Shown piece by piece: positions 52,235 to 60,562 of a DNA stretch of 64,000 bases. Both the position numbers and the translations under genes were made by a program. Source of the stretch: Herpetosiphon gulosus (lineage in GTDB: Bacteria > Chloroflexota > Chloroflexia > Chloroflexales > Herpetosiphonaceae); contig NZ_BAABRU010000005.1 in assembly GCF_039545135.1 (NCBI RefSeq), forward strand, positions 124,001-188,000, given 5' to 3'. The notes under the pieces are model-generated. The model was not told where the DNA came from, did no database searches, and worked only from the letters and a program-made list of their open reading frames with translations. Each line of letters starts with the position of its first letter. Position 1 is the stretch's first letter.

Positions 52235-53420
52235 AATCGTGGGCATATTGGTAGCCCGATCCATAGCCTAAACCCTTCATCAAGCCAGTGACCGCGTTGC
52301 GCAGATGCAGCGGCACTGGTTCGTTGCGGGTAGCCTCAACATCGTGTAGCACTGCGCCATAAGCTCGATAAACGGCGTTACTTTTAGGTGCTTGGGCCAG
52401 ATAAACCACGGCTTGGGCCAACGCCAATGCCCCTTCACCAGCACCCATAAAATGCACAGCTTGCTGGGCCGCCACACAAATTCCCAAGGCCAGTGGGTCG
52501 GCTAAGCCAATATCCTCAACCGCCATGCGAATTACGCGGCGGGCCACATACAGCGGGTCTTCGCCGCCCTCAAGCATCCGCGCTAGCCAATATAAGCCGC
52601 CATCAGGGTCGCTATCGCGTACTGATTTATGCAAGGCCGAAATCGCGTCGTAATGCAATTCGCCGGTTTTGTCGTAGGCTACGTTGCGGCGTTGATAGGC
52701 CTCAACAATCGCCTCAAGATCGATCAGGCGCTGGCCGTTTGGCTCAGGAACTTGGGTTAATGCGGCGGCTTCGAGCGCGGTCAAGGCGGCGCGGGCATCA
52801 CCACTCGCCAGATGAATCAACATATCGCGGGCTTCGGGGCTAAGTTGAACCTGCTGTTGGCCCAAACCACGTTCGTTGTCGTTTAATGCACGTTCGATAA
52901 TCGCATCGATCGCGGCATCTTCCAAAGCTTCGAGCACAATCACCCGACAGCGTGAAAGCAAGGCCCGATTGATCTCAAATGAAGGATTTTCGGTGGTTGC
53001 CCCAATCAAGGTGACCGTGCCATCCTCAACGGCTGGTAGCACGGCATCCTGTTGCGCTTTATTCCAACGATGAATTTCATCGATAAACAACACCGTGCGC
53101 TTGCCGTACATTCCACGGCGTTCTCCAGCCTCTTTAACGACTTTGCGTAATTCGGCCACGCCAGCGCTGACCGCCGATAGTGGCTCGAAATGTGCAGACG
53201 ATGCTCCAGCGATAATTCGCGCGAGGGTCGTTTTGCCAGTGCCAGGTGGTCCCCATAAAATCAGCGAAATCAATTGATCGCGCTCGATTAGGCGACGCAA
53301 CAAGCGCCCTTCACCCACAATCTTGGTTTGGCCCTCGTATTCGGCGAGAGTTCGCGGGCGCATGCGAGCCGCCAAGGGGGCATCATTGCTTTGGCTAGCT
53401 TGATAGCTAAATAAATCCAT
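52041..53420 (-). CDS. rarA: Replication-associated recombination protein A (RarA/MgsA)
   Basis: 459 residues from ATG 53420 (MDLFSYQASQ). AAA+ ATPase that acts at stalled replication forks. N-terminal RPRTLAEYEGQ, Walker A WGPPGTGKTTLA, Walker B VLFIDEIHRWNKAQQDA, sensor ATTENPSFE and the C-terminal family region (LGYGSGYQYAHDFKDAQVEQEHLP, HRYYYPTDHGYEARVQQRLAW) are complete. The frame is open upstream but the family start is clear. Its last ~65 codons overlap the convergent DUF454 gene by 194 bp. Confidence 0.95.
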   Translation of the reverse strand: MDLFSYQASQSNDAPLAARMRPRTLAEYEGQTKIVGEGRLLRRLIERDQLISLILWGPPGTGKTTLARIIAGASSAHFEPLSAVSAGVAELRKVVKEAGERRGMYGKRTVLFIDEIHRWNKAQQDAVLPAVEDGTVTLIGATTENPSFEINRALLSRCRVIVLEALEDAAIDAIIERALNDNERGLGQQQVQLSPEARDMLIHLASGDARAALTALEAAALTQVPEPNGQRLIDLEAIVEAYQRRNVAYDKTGELHYDAISALHKSVRDSDPDGGLYWLARMLEGGEDPLYVARRVIRMAVEDIGLADPLALGICVAAQQAVHFMGAGEGALALAQAVVYLAQAPKSNAVYRAYGAVLHDVEATRNEPVPLHLRNAVTGLMKGLGYGSGYQYAHDFKDAQVEQEHLPPNLAGHRYYYPTDHGYEARVQQRLAWRYPEDQAAMSEASTSATTPQSPPPKG

Positions 53421-53461
53421 GAGTTGTGATACCTTTCTTATGATGATGTTTAGGAGGTACC

Positions 53462-54718
53462 ATGCGCAAAGCTCTGCTTTTGATAAGTTTGCTTGGTTTG
53501 TTGGCCGCCTGTGGCGAGCAACAAGTCGATGCGCCGATTGCACCAACCACCGTGCCGCTCAACCAAGCCGCTGGCAGTTCCACCACACCAGTTGCCACCG
53601 CAACAACCAGTATTGTACCAAGCCCTGAGCCAACAACAAGTGCTGGCAAACCTGCGCCTAATGCGCCAACCGCTGTGGTCGAGCCAACCGATACGGTTAC
53701 TTTGCCCGATGGCTTTGGCATTAGTGTGTTTCAGAGTAAACTGGCTGGCCCACGCATGTTGGCAATTGGCCCAGATGGCGCAATTTATACCGCCGAACGT
53801 GGCGAGGATCGGATTGTACGCTTGCCCGATCGCAACGCCGATGGTTTGGCGGATGGGGTTGAGGTGATTGCTGATGGCTTCGATTCGCCATCGAGCATGA
53901 TTTTCGACCAAGCTGGCAATTTGTATGTGGCCGAAACTACCAAAGTGATTAAGTTGACTGAGCCTGACGCTGAGGGCAAATATACCCAACGCCAAACGAT
54001 CATCGATGGCTTACCTGCTGGTGGTCATAGTACTCGCACCTTGTTATTCAGCCCTGATGAAAGCAAGTTGTATGTGGCGGTTGGCTCATCGTGCAATGTC
54101 TGTAACGAAGAAGATGAGCGACGGGCAACCGTGATGGAATATGATCCCGATGGCAGCAATGGCCGAATTTATGCCAAGGGCTTGCGCAACGCCGTGGGCA
54201 TTACTTGGCGGCCTGGCACAAACGAATTGTGGGCTACCAACAATGGTCGCGATATGTTGGGCGACGACCAACCACCAGAAACCGTCAACGTAGCAACTAG
54301 TGCTGGCCTGGATTTTGGCTGGCCTCGCTGTCACTCTGGGCGGATTGCCGACCCTGAATTTGGCAAAGCTGCGAATGCCTGCCAAGGTGTTACGCCGCCT
54401 GCGGTCGAGATGCAAGCCCACAGCGCCCCGCTCGGCTTGGCGTTTGGTAATGGCAGCAACTTCCCCGAACCCTATCAAAGCGGCTTGTTTGTGGCCTTCC
54501 ATGGCTCATGGAATCGCTCAAGTCCAACTGGCTATAAAGTGGTGTTTATTCCAGTGACTGATGGCAAAGCTGGCAATGCCCAAGATTTTGCCACAGGCTG
54601 GCTGACTGATGCTGGGGCCGTTTGGGGCCGACCAGTTGACGTAATTGTTGGCCGTGACGGCAGTTTGTATATTTCCGATGACGCTGGCGGCGCGATTTAC
54701 CGCGTCTTTGCCAAATAA
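53462..54718 (+). CDS. PQQ-type glucose/sorbosone dehydrogenase-like lipoprotein
   Basis: 418 residues. Signal peptide with lipobox (LLGLLAAC, Cys 17), so lipid-anchored outside. A Pro/Thr/Ala-rich spacer (~20-75) precedes a six-bladed propeller of the soluble glucose/sorbosone dehydrogenase type (GPRMLAIGPDGAIYTAERGEDRIVRL, GGHSTRTLLFSPDESKLYVAVGSSCNVC, GLRNAVGITWRPGTNELWATNNGRD, FHGSWNRSSPTGYKV). Such enzymes oxidise sugars with PQQ. PQQ use is not shown by the sequence alone, and no pqq genes are here. Starts with GGAGG 4 nt upstream, divergent from rarA by 41 bp. Confidence 0.9.
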   Translation: MRKALLLISLLGLLAACGEQQVDAPIAPTTVPLNQAAGSSTTPVATATTSIVPSPEPTTSAGKPAPNAPTAVVEPTDTVTLPDGFGISVFQSKLAGPRMLAIGPDGAIYTAERGEDRIVRLPDRNADGLADGVEVIADGFDSPSSMIFDQAGNLYVAETTKVIKLTEPDAEGKYTQRQTIIDGLPAGGHSTRTLLFSPDESKLYVAVGSSCNVCNEEDERRATVMEYDPDGSNGRIYAKGLRNAVGITWRPGTNELWATNNGRDMLGDDQPPETVNVATSAGLDFGWPRCHSGRIADPEFGKAANACQGVTPPAVEMQAHSAPLGLAFGNGSNFPEPYQSGLFVAFHGSWNRSSPTGYKVVFIPVTDGKAGNAQDFATGWLTDAGAVWGRPVDVIVGRDGSLYISDDAGGAIYRVFAK

Positions 54719-55033
54719 CCAAGTTCAGGTTTGCTTACCAAGGGTTGTTGCATAACAACCCTTTTTTGGTTAAATCGGCACTAAACTAACACCAAGCCAA
54801 CATTTGGTTTAATTTTGGTTTAAGTGTAAAAAATTATTGGCCTGCTGCATCCCCTATGTGGTGGATGAATTTGGTTCAACTATTCCCAATAATGGGGGAT
54901 GATGGCTACATTAAGACACGACTTTGGGCAAATTGCACAAATTGCTATCTTGGCGTAGCATAGCTATAGGACATATTGCGCTCAAGATTACTTTACACTT
55001 TGTCGTTCGCTGTTGGTTTGAGGAGGTTGCCGC
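54719..55033. other. 315-bp spacer with terminator; otherwise no gene seen
   Basis: Only the terminator at 54740-54767 is firm. A near-direct repeat TTGGTTTAA...TTGGTTTAA occurs near 54801-54826. The stretch up to the next ribosome-binding site is unremarkable and should hold the promoter of the next operon. Confidence 0.6.
54740..54767 (+). terminator. Intrinsic terminator after the sorbosone-dehydrogenase-like gene
   Basis: AAGGGTTGTT pairs with AACAACCCTT around a GCAT loop, followed by TTTT, 21 nt after the stop codon. Confidence 0.92.
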
Positions 55034-55618
55034 ATGGGCCGCGCGTTTCACACTGGGTTTCGGTTATTGATGGTTACTATGGTTGTTTTGGGGAGTTTGG
55101 TTGCTTGTGGTGAAACCACGATTGATCCGGCGAGCACCTACAAGGTTATTACTCCAGCCTCGATTAAAGCGGGTGAAGCGATTCCTGCTCCAAGCTCAGA
55201 GGTTATTTTGAGCCTCAGTGGCCTGATTGGCCAAACCAACAATGCCCAACAACTCGATTTTAGTATGGACACGCTTGAGCAATTGGGCGTGGTTGAATAT
55301 ACCCTCGAAGATCCTTTTTTGGGTCGCACGGTCACCTATCAAGGGGTTTTGATCAGCAGTATTTTTGAGGCGGCTAAGGTTGCTGAGGGAGCCAAAACAG
55401 TCAAAGCCGTAGCGCTGAATGACTATAGCATTGATATTCCAATCGATGAATTACGCACAATGCCCGTCATCTTGGCGACCCGCCTTGATGGTGAGCGCAT
55501 GGCTGTTGCCGATAAAGGCCCGCTAGAAATTGTTTTTCCATACCACGCCTACAAGCTTGAGCATGAAAAATATGTTGGCATGTGGATCTGGCAGTTGCGG
55601 AGTATGGAGATTAAATAA
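55034..55618 (+). CDS. Lipoprotein with oxidoreductase molybdopterin-binding-like domain
   Basis: 194 residues. Signal peptide with lipobox (LGSLVAC, Cys ~24). The rest matches the small molybdopterin-binding (sulfite-oxidase-type) domain found alone in many sensors: TVTYQGVLISSIFEAAKV, ALNDYSIDIPIDELRTMPVILATRLDGE and GPLEIVFPY. The conserved Cys of true molybdoenzymes is not evident, so it may be a ligand-binding rather than enzymatic domain. GAGGAGG upstream. The last codon overlaps the sensor start (TAATG), so the two are coupled. Confidence 0.82.
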   Translation: MGRAFHTGFRLLMVTMVVLGSLVACGETTIDPASTYKVITPASIKAGEAIPAPSSEVILSLSGLIGQTNNAQQLDFSMDTLEQLGVVEYTLEDPFLGRTVTYQGVLISSIFEAAKVAEGAKTVKAVALNDYSIDIPIDELRTMPVILATRLDGERMAVADKGPLEIVFPYHAYKLEHEKYVGMWIWQLRSMEIK

Positions 55619-56757
55619 TGCAACCTCGCCGTTGGATTCAACGATTGGTGCTTGCTGGCACAAGCTTGATCTTTTTGGTCTTGCTTGTACTGTTGGGCTT
55701 TAATTTACAAACTTTAGGCGTGGCCACCCGTTTTTTTACGCTTGATGGTGGGATCTGGAACCCAACTCAGCTTGAGCGTGAAATTCTGCGTTTGAGGGTG
55801 ATTGCCAACGAAATTAGCATGGGCACGCCCAATTTAGGCAATGAGTTTGTGCTGCGGCGTAATTTGGTTGGCAGCCGCATTAATGTGTTGAGTGATTTTT
55901 ATCGGGTTGAGCAAGATGATCAGCGTAGCATGCTCGAACGGAGTTCATTTGAAGTGATTAAGCGTGAATTCTTTACGCTTGAAAATCAAACCCGCTTCAA
56001 TATTTCAGAGAATTCAGTGCAAGAATTAATTCCAGTATTAATTAATATGGAATCGAATGCCCGCACGATGGTTAACGAGCGTCGCCAAATTGTTGATCGG
56101 GCTTCGCAATTCCAACGTCAATCGCTTGAACGCTTGCGAGTCACGCTCTTATTTATGCTTGGTGGGATTTTAATTCAAGTACCGATTTTCTTTTTGTTAA
56201 CGCGTCGCCGTTTTGATACTACTCTACAAAAAGCCTATAGCACGTTGCAAGAGCGTTCGACCGCGCTTGAGCAATCGCAGCGCGAATTAGCCAGCTCGCA
56301 TGCCCATGCCCAGCAACAAAATGAGGCTTTGCAACAAACTTTGGCCGATTTAGAGCAAAGTATGGCTGAACGTAGCGCCTTGCAAACCACCGTTCAGCAG
56401 ATGCAGTTTCCAATTATTCCGTTGCGCAACCGGATGGCGATTATGCCAGTGATCGGCAATTTATCAGCCGAGCGGGTTCAAATTGCGATCGAATCGGCGA
56501 CCCATTATGTTGAAGTCAAACGAATTAAAATTCTGCTGTTTGACATAACTGGGGTTTCGGCGATTGATCAAGCGGCGGCGGCCAGCATGCAGCAATTATT
56601 GCAAATGTTGCGTTTGCTCGGCTGTGAGCCAGTCTTGGTTGGCGTAACGCCCGCTGTGGCCGAAGAATTAGTCCACACAGGCTTGAGTCAACAGAGCTTG
56701 CAAACCTATGCTAACTTGCAGCAAGCAATTGAGGTTACCGCCAAAACGATTGAGTAG
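55618..56757 (+). CDS. Membrane sensor with coiled coil and STAS domain
   Basis: 379 residues. Helix at ~11-35, an extracytoplasmic helical region (~36-178) and a second helix (~179-200: LLFMLGGILIQVPIFFLL). A coiled coil (~205-260) joins a C-terminal STAS domain (IIPLRNRMAIMPVIGNL, LLFDITGVSAID), like that of the sensor at 5362. Translationally coupled to the molybdopterin-domain lipoprotein, which is probably its extracellular sensing partner. There is no kinase. Stop TAG lies at the edge of a spacer repeat (TAGGGGCTAGGGATCAGG). Confidence 0.85.
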   Translation: MQPRRWIQRLVLAGTSLIFLVLLVLLGFNLQTLGVATRFFTLDGGIWNPTQLEREILRLRVIANEISMGTPNLGNEFVLRRNLVGSRINVLSDFYRVEQDDQRSMLERSSFEVIKREFFTLENQTRFNISENSVQELIPVLINMESNARTMVNERRQIVDRASQFQRQSLERLRVTLLFMLGGILIQVPIFFLLTRRRFDTTLQKAYSTLQERSTALEQSQRELASSHAHAQQQNEALQQTLADLEQSMAERSALQTTVQQMQFPIIPLRNRMAIMPVIGNLSAERVQIAIESATHYVEVKRIKILLFDITGVSAIDQAAAASMQQLLQMLRLLGCEPVLVGVTPAVAEELVHTGLSQQSLQTYANLQQAIEVTAKTIE

Positions 56758-56925
56758 GGGCTAGGGATCAGGGATCAGTTGTCAGGGTTGAGCTATTGGC
56801 TCTCAAACAATGATTCGTGAAATTCAGGGCTAAAAAGTTCTAGCCCCTGATTCCTGACCCCACTCCCTCTCTGCACCTCTGCGTCAAAGCCCTTCATCCC
56901 TCATCCTTCATCCTTCATCCTTCAT
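56755..56925. repeat. Repeat spacer ending in CCTTCAT heptamers inside trmD
   Basis: TAGGGGCTAGGGATCAGGGATCAG near 56755-56778, AGCCCCTGATTCCTGACCCCACTCCC near 56842-56867, a CTCTGCACCTCTGCG unit near 56872-56886, and five 7-bp units CCTTCAT/CCCTCAT from 56891 to 56925. The last two and a half units lie inside the trmD reading frame. Confidence 0.92.
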
Positions 56926-57648
56926 CCAGCCCCATTCGTTGAGCAATTGACGATCTTTTTTGGAGAGTGTGGCATGGCGCAACATATCGGGGCGACGTTC
57001 CAAGGTGCGGCGTAAACGCTGCTCATGTCGCCATTGAGCAATCTTGGCGTGATGTCCACTCAGCAAAATTGGCGGTACGGCAACCCCATCCCACTCGGCG
57101 GGCTTGGTATAATGCGGGTATTCCAATAACCCATCGTCGTGGCTTTCGTGAGTTAGCGATTCAGGGTCGAGCACCTCGGGCACCAGGCGGCCAACTGCAT
57201 CGACAATTGTCATGGCTGCCAATTCTCCGCCAGTTAGCACAAAATCGCCCAGCGACACTTGATCGGTCACATAGCGTTCGATATAGCGCTCGTCGATGCC
57301 CTCGTAGTGACCACATACCAACACCAAACGCGGCAGTTGCGCCCATTCGCGGGCGAGGGTTTGGTTAAACACGCGTCCGCTGGGAGTCATCAGTACCACC
57401 GGAGCCGGATTGGGATCGGCAGCCAATACGGCTTCGGTGCAGAGCGCCAACGGCCCCGGCTTCATCACCATCCCTGCCCCGCCGCCAGTTGGCGAATCAT
57501 CGACCATTTTATGCTTGTCGGTGGCGTAATCGCGAATATCATGCAAGTGAAATTGTAATAATTCAGCTTGAGCCGCCCGTTTCAAAATGCTTTCAGTCAG
57601 TGGGCCAGCAAACATGGCCGGAAACAAGGTCAAAATATCAAAACGCAT
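56908..57648 (-). CDS. trmD: tRNA (guanine-37-N1)-methyltransferase
   Basis: 246 residues. SPOUT enzyme that makes m1G37 in tRNA. Family motifs: [59 protein letters not shown] and [11 protein letters not shown]. The last five residues (MKDEG) and the stop codon are encoded by CCTTCAT heptamer units on the other strand. Usual neighbours (rimM, rplS) are not next to it here. Confidence 0.97.
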   Translation of the reverse strand: MRFDILTLFPAMFAGPLTESILKRAAQAELLQFHLHDIRDYATDKHKMVDDSPTGGGAGMVMKPGPLALCTEAVLAADPNPAPVVLMTPSGRVFNQTLAREWAQLPRLVLVCGHYEGIDERYIERYVTDQVSLGDFVLTGGELAAMTIVDAVGRLVPEVLDPESLTHESHDDGLLEYPHYTKPAEWDGVAVPPILLSGHHAKIAQWRHEQRLRRTLERRPDMLRHATLSKKDRQLLNEWGWMKDEG

Positions 57649-57783
57649 TGCAAAAATCCTATCGTAGCAGATTTAACCTGTTGATTGTTGTTTGTTAATC
57701 AACGCCTATGATACTCGATGGCTTAGGGCTGGTGCAAAAAATCGCTGTGTGAATAGTATTTATTCTATGAGGAGCAATCGGCT

Positions 57784-60357
57784 ATGCGTTTTCGGCGAAC
57801 AGCATACGGGCTAGGATTAAGTTTATTGTTAGCAACCCTCCCCCACGCAAGCTTGGCAACCCCAGCGCTCACTACCACTGGCGTTCCAACCGACCCCACT
57901 CCGGCAATCAAACTCACGCGAATTGGCCGTTACAACCCAGGCCCGTTTCGTAGCGCTGATCCACGGGCGGCGGAAATTGTTGATTTTGATCCGCAAAGCC
58001 AGCGCATGGTCTTGATCAATGGCTTTAACAGCGCCTTAGATATTGTTGATTTGAGCAATCCGGCCAATCCACAGTTGCTTACAACGATCGCCATCACGCC
58101 AACCAGCAGCAATGTGCCCAATAGTGTGGCCGTCCACAATGGCTTGGTCGCGGTGGCCGCCAATGCTGCCGTCAAAACTGAGCCTGGGCGGGTGGTGTTG
58201 TTCAATCGCGATGGTGTGTTTTTGAATGAAATCACGGTTGGGGCAGTACCCGATATGCTGACCTTCACGCCCGATGGCCGCCGGATCGTGGTGGCGATCG
58301 AGGGCGAACCGAACAGCTATAACCAAGTTGATTCGGTTGACCCTGAGGGCGCGGTGGCGATTATCGATTTGCCGCAAAATTTTGCCAGCATTACGACCAC
58401 CAGCGTGCTTTCCTCAAGTTTGGTTGGTTTTACCGATTTTAATCTTGGTGGCAGCCGCCATGCTGAGCTTGACCCACAAATTCGGATTTTCGGGCCAAAT
58501 GCTAGTGTTGCCCAAGATTTGGAGCCGGAATATTTAACTATCTCAGCCGATTCGAGCAAGGCCTATGTTACGCTGCAAGAAAATAATGCTTTGGCCTTGA
58601 TCGATCTCAATGCAGGGCGAGTGCAGTGGCTAAAAGGCTTGGGCTATAAAAATCACAATATCGTGGGCTATGGGCTTGATCCCAGTGATAGCGATGGTGC
58701 GAATGCAATTGCGCCATGGCCGGTGTTGGGTATGTATCAACCAGATACGATTAGTAGCTATGATGCCAACAACCAAACCTATTTGGTAACTGCCAATGAA
58801 GGTGATGCCCGCGATTACACAGGTTTTACTGAAGAGGTGCGGGTAAAAAATGTCGTGCTTGATTCGAGTGTGTTTACCAATGCAACCAGCCTGCAACAAG
58901 ATGCCCAGCTTGGCCGCTTGAATATCACGAATACCAAGGGCAGCTTTGGCGGTCTACACCATGCGCTGTATGCATTTGGCGCACGCTCATTTTCAATTTG
59001 GGATGGCACGACAGGTCAGTTGGTGTTTGATAGTGGCGATGATTTGGAAACCCGGACTGCCGCCGCTTTTCCAAATAACTTTAATGCCAATAACACCGCC
59101 CACAGCCGCGATAACCGCAGTGACGACAAAGGCCCAGAGCCAGAAGCCTTAGCAGTAGCGACGATTGATGGTCGTAGCTATGCTTTTGTCGGCTTGGAGC
59201 GGATGGGCGGAATTATGGTCTACGACGTGAGCATCCCGCAAGCGCCGCAATTTCTCGAATATTTCGCTGCGCGTAGTTTCCCCAGCAGCTATGTCACGGG
59301 CACACCTGATGATCTTGGGCCTGAAGGTATGCATGTGATCGCAGCCGAAGATAGCCCAACTGGCAAGCCCTTGTTGTTGGTTGCCAACGAAGTTAGCGGC
59401 TCGGTCTCGATCTATCAAATTACAGCCCAAACTCCCCACATGTACTTGGGCTTGAGTGATGGTTTGACCAGCGTGCAACCCAACACTCCGGTTATTGCCT
59501 CGCTGAGCTTGAATAATCAACAAACTGAGCCAAACGCCCGCCCCGCGACTGAGCTGCAGGTGCAGTATCTTATGCCAAGCCAATTAACCTACAACGATTG
59601 TACAATTTCCAGTCCCTTGGTGGGCACATGTAGCCAGCAAAATGGCATAGTAAGTTTCAATCTGACCACGCCATTTTCCTCGGCCAGCCAAGGTTTGTTG
59701 CAAGTTTCCACCACGGTCAAGCCTAATGCCACAGGCACAATTGAGCATCAAGCCAGCCTCAGCTATCGCGATACTGGTGAATTGCAAATAACCGTTCAAG
59801 CCAGCGATACGACCACAATTGGCATTGCTCCGTTGATTACCAGCGGATTGCCAGCGGCGGCGAGCTATGGCGCGGCCTATAGCCACACGCTAACGGCAAG
59901 CGGCATCCCAACCCCAACCCTTAATTTGGTTGGAAACTTGCCAGCAGGCTTGACCTTCGATAGCCAAAGCGGAATCTTGGCGGGTACGCCGACCACCAGC
60001 GGTAGTTTCCCAAATTTGATCTTCCAAGTAAGCAACGGAATTGGTACAATGGTAACGCAAAGCTTTACGCTGACTGTTGCCAAAGCGCCATTGCAGGTCG
60101 TTGCTGATAACCAACGTCGTTTATTCGGCCAACCCAACCCGCCCTTGAGCTATCAAGTAACTGGCTTGCGCTTGCAAGATACGGCTGCAAGTGCATTAAC
60201 TGGCACATTAACCACAACCGCAACCCTCACCAGCCCGCTTGGTGAGTATCCAATTAGCCAAGGTAATTTGCAGGCTCAACACTACCACATTAACTTTAGC
60301 GCTGGCACACTCACCATCGCAGCCAATGCGGTTTACCTACCCTTGATTGGGAAATAA
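57784..60357 (+). CDS. Secreted choice-of-anchor-I-type protein with Ig-like C-terminal domains
   Basis: 857 residues. Signal peptide (RTAYGLGLSLLLATLPHASLA), GAGGAGC upstream. Residues ~40-555 match the choice-of-anchor I propeller-like domain (LTRIGRYNPGPF, RAAEIVDFDPQSQRMVLING, GLERMGGIMVYDVS). Next a DUF11-like domain (~555-680), a putative Ig domain (~682-765: TPTLNLVGNLPAGLTFDSQSG) and an MBG-type domain (~766-848: LQVVADNQRRLFGQPNPPLSYQ). Ends NAVYLPLIGK. Likely a surface or matrix protein; some members are annotated as phosphatases, but no active site is recognised. Confidence 0.88.
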   Translation: MRFRRTAYGLGLSLLLATLPHASLATPALTTTGVPTDPTPAIKLTRIGRYNPGPFRSADPRAAEIVDFDPQSQRMVLINGFNSALDIVDLSNPANPQLLTTIAITPTSSNVPNSVAVHNGLVAVAANAAVKTEPGRVVLFNRDGVFLNEITVGAVPDMLTFTPDGRRIVVAIEGEPNSYNQVDSVDPEGAVAIIDLPQNFASITTTSVLSSSLVGFTDFNLGGSRHAELDPQIRIFGPNASVAQDLEPEYLTISADSSKAYVTLQENNALALIDLNAGRVQWLKGLGYKNHNIVGYGLDPSDSDGANAIAPWPVLGMYQPDTISSYDANNQTYLVTANEGDARDYTGFTEEVRVKNVVLDSSVFTNATSLQQDAQLGRLNITNTKGSFGGLHHALYAFGARSFSIWDGTTGQLVFDSGDDLETRTAAAFPNNFNANNTAHSRDNRSDDKGPEPEALAVATIDGRSYAFVGLERMGGIMVYDVSIPQAPQFLEYFAARSFPSSYVTGTPDDLGPEGMHVIAAEDSPTGKPLLLVANEVSGSVSIYQITAQTPHMYLGLSDGLTSVQPNTPVIASLSLNNQQTEPNARPATELQVQYLMPSQLTYNDCTISSPLVGTCSQQNGIVSFNLTTPFSSASQGLLQVSTTVKPNATGTIEHQASLSYRDTGELQITVQASDTTTIGIAPLITSGLPAAASYGAAYSHTLTASGIPTPTLNLVGNLPAGLTFDSQSGILAGTPTTSGSFPNLIFQVSNGIGTMVTQSFTLTVAKAPLQVVADNQRRLFGQPNPPLSYQVTGLRLQDTAASALTGTLTTTATLTSPLGEYPISQGNLQAQHYHINFSAGTLTIAANAVYLPLIGK

Positions 60358-60400
60358 GCACCAGCAACGATTCGTCAATAGCTCAAAGTGACATACACAT

Positions 60401-60430
60401 GCCCAATCAACAACCTTTAATTGATTGGGC
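60401..60430 (+). terminator. 10-bp hairpin after the choice-of-anchor gene
   Basis: GCCCAATCAA and TTGATTGGGC form a perfect stem with a 10-nt loop, about 44 nt after the stop codon. No U-tract follows. It may be part of the larger structured region that begins at 60438. Confidence 0.6.
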
Positions 60431-60437
60431 AATACAA

Positions 60438-60542
60438 CGTAAAGACCAAGCGTCGGATTACCCATCGGTGATCCGACGCTGCGCAACCTCACGATCTGAC
60501 CAGGGTCTTTACGCATAACCGTTTGAGGTGCAGCCATGGCTG
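60438..60542 (+). ncRNA. Candidate structured leader RNA upstream of the LysM-like gene
   Basis: Outer stem CGTAAAGACC (60438-60447) with GGTCTTTACG (60504-60513); inner stem AGCGTCGGAT (60449-60458) with ATCCGACGCT (60471-60480), 10 bp each and perfect. The 23-nt strand between them contains ACCTCA (60486-60491), complementary to TGAGGT (60524-60529) downstream, with one bulged A allowing two more pairs: a possible pseudoknot. A 12-bp palindrome CAGCCATGGCTG (60531-60542) follows, then the GGGAGG ribosome-binding site. It does not match a riboswitch I know. Conservation not tested. Confidence 0.5.
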
Positions 60543-60562
60543 GGCTTTAACGGGAGGTAGCT

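Noticed and set aside
60438-60542. c-di-GMP (GEMM) riboswitch
   Set aside because: The conserved GEMM core bases are not present in either strand.
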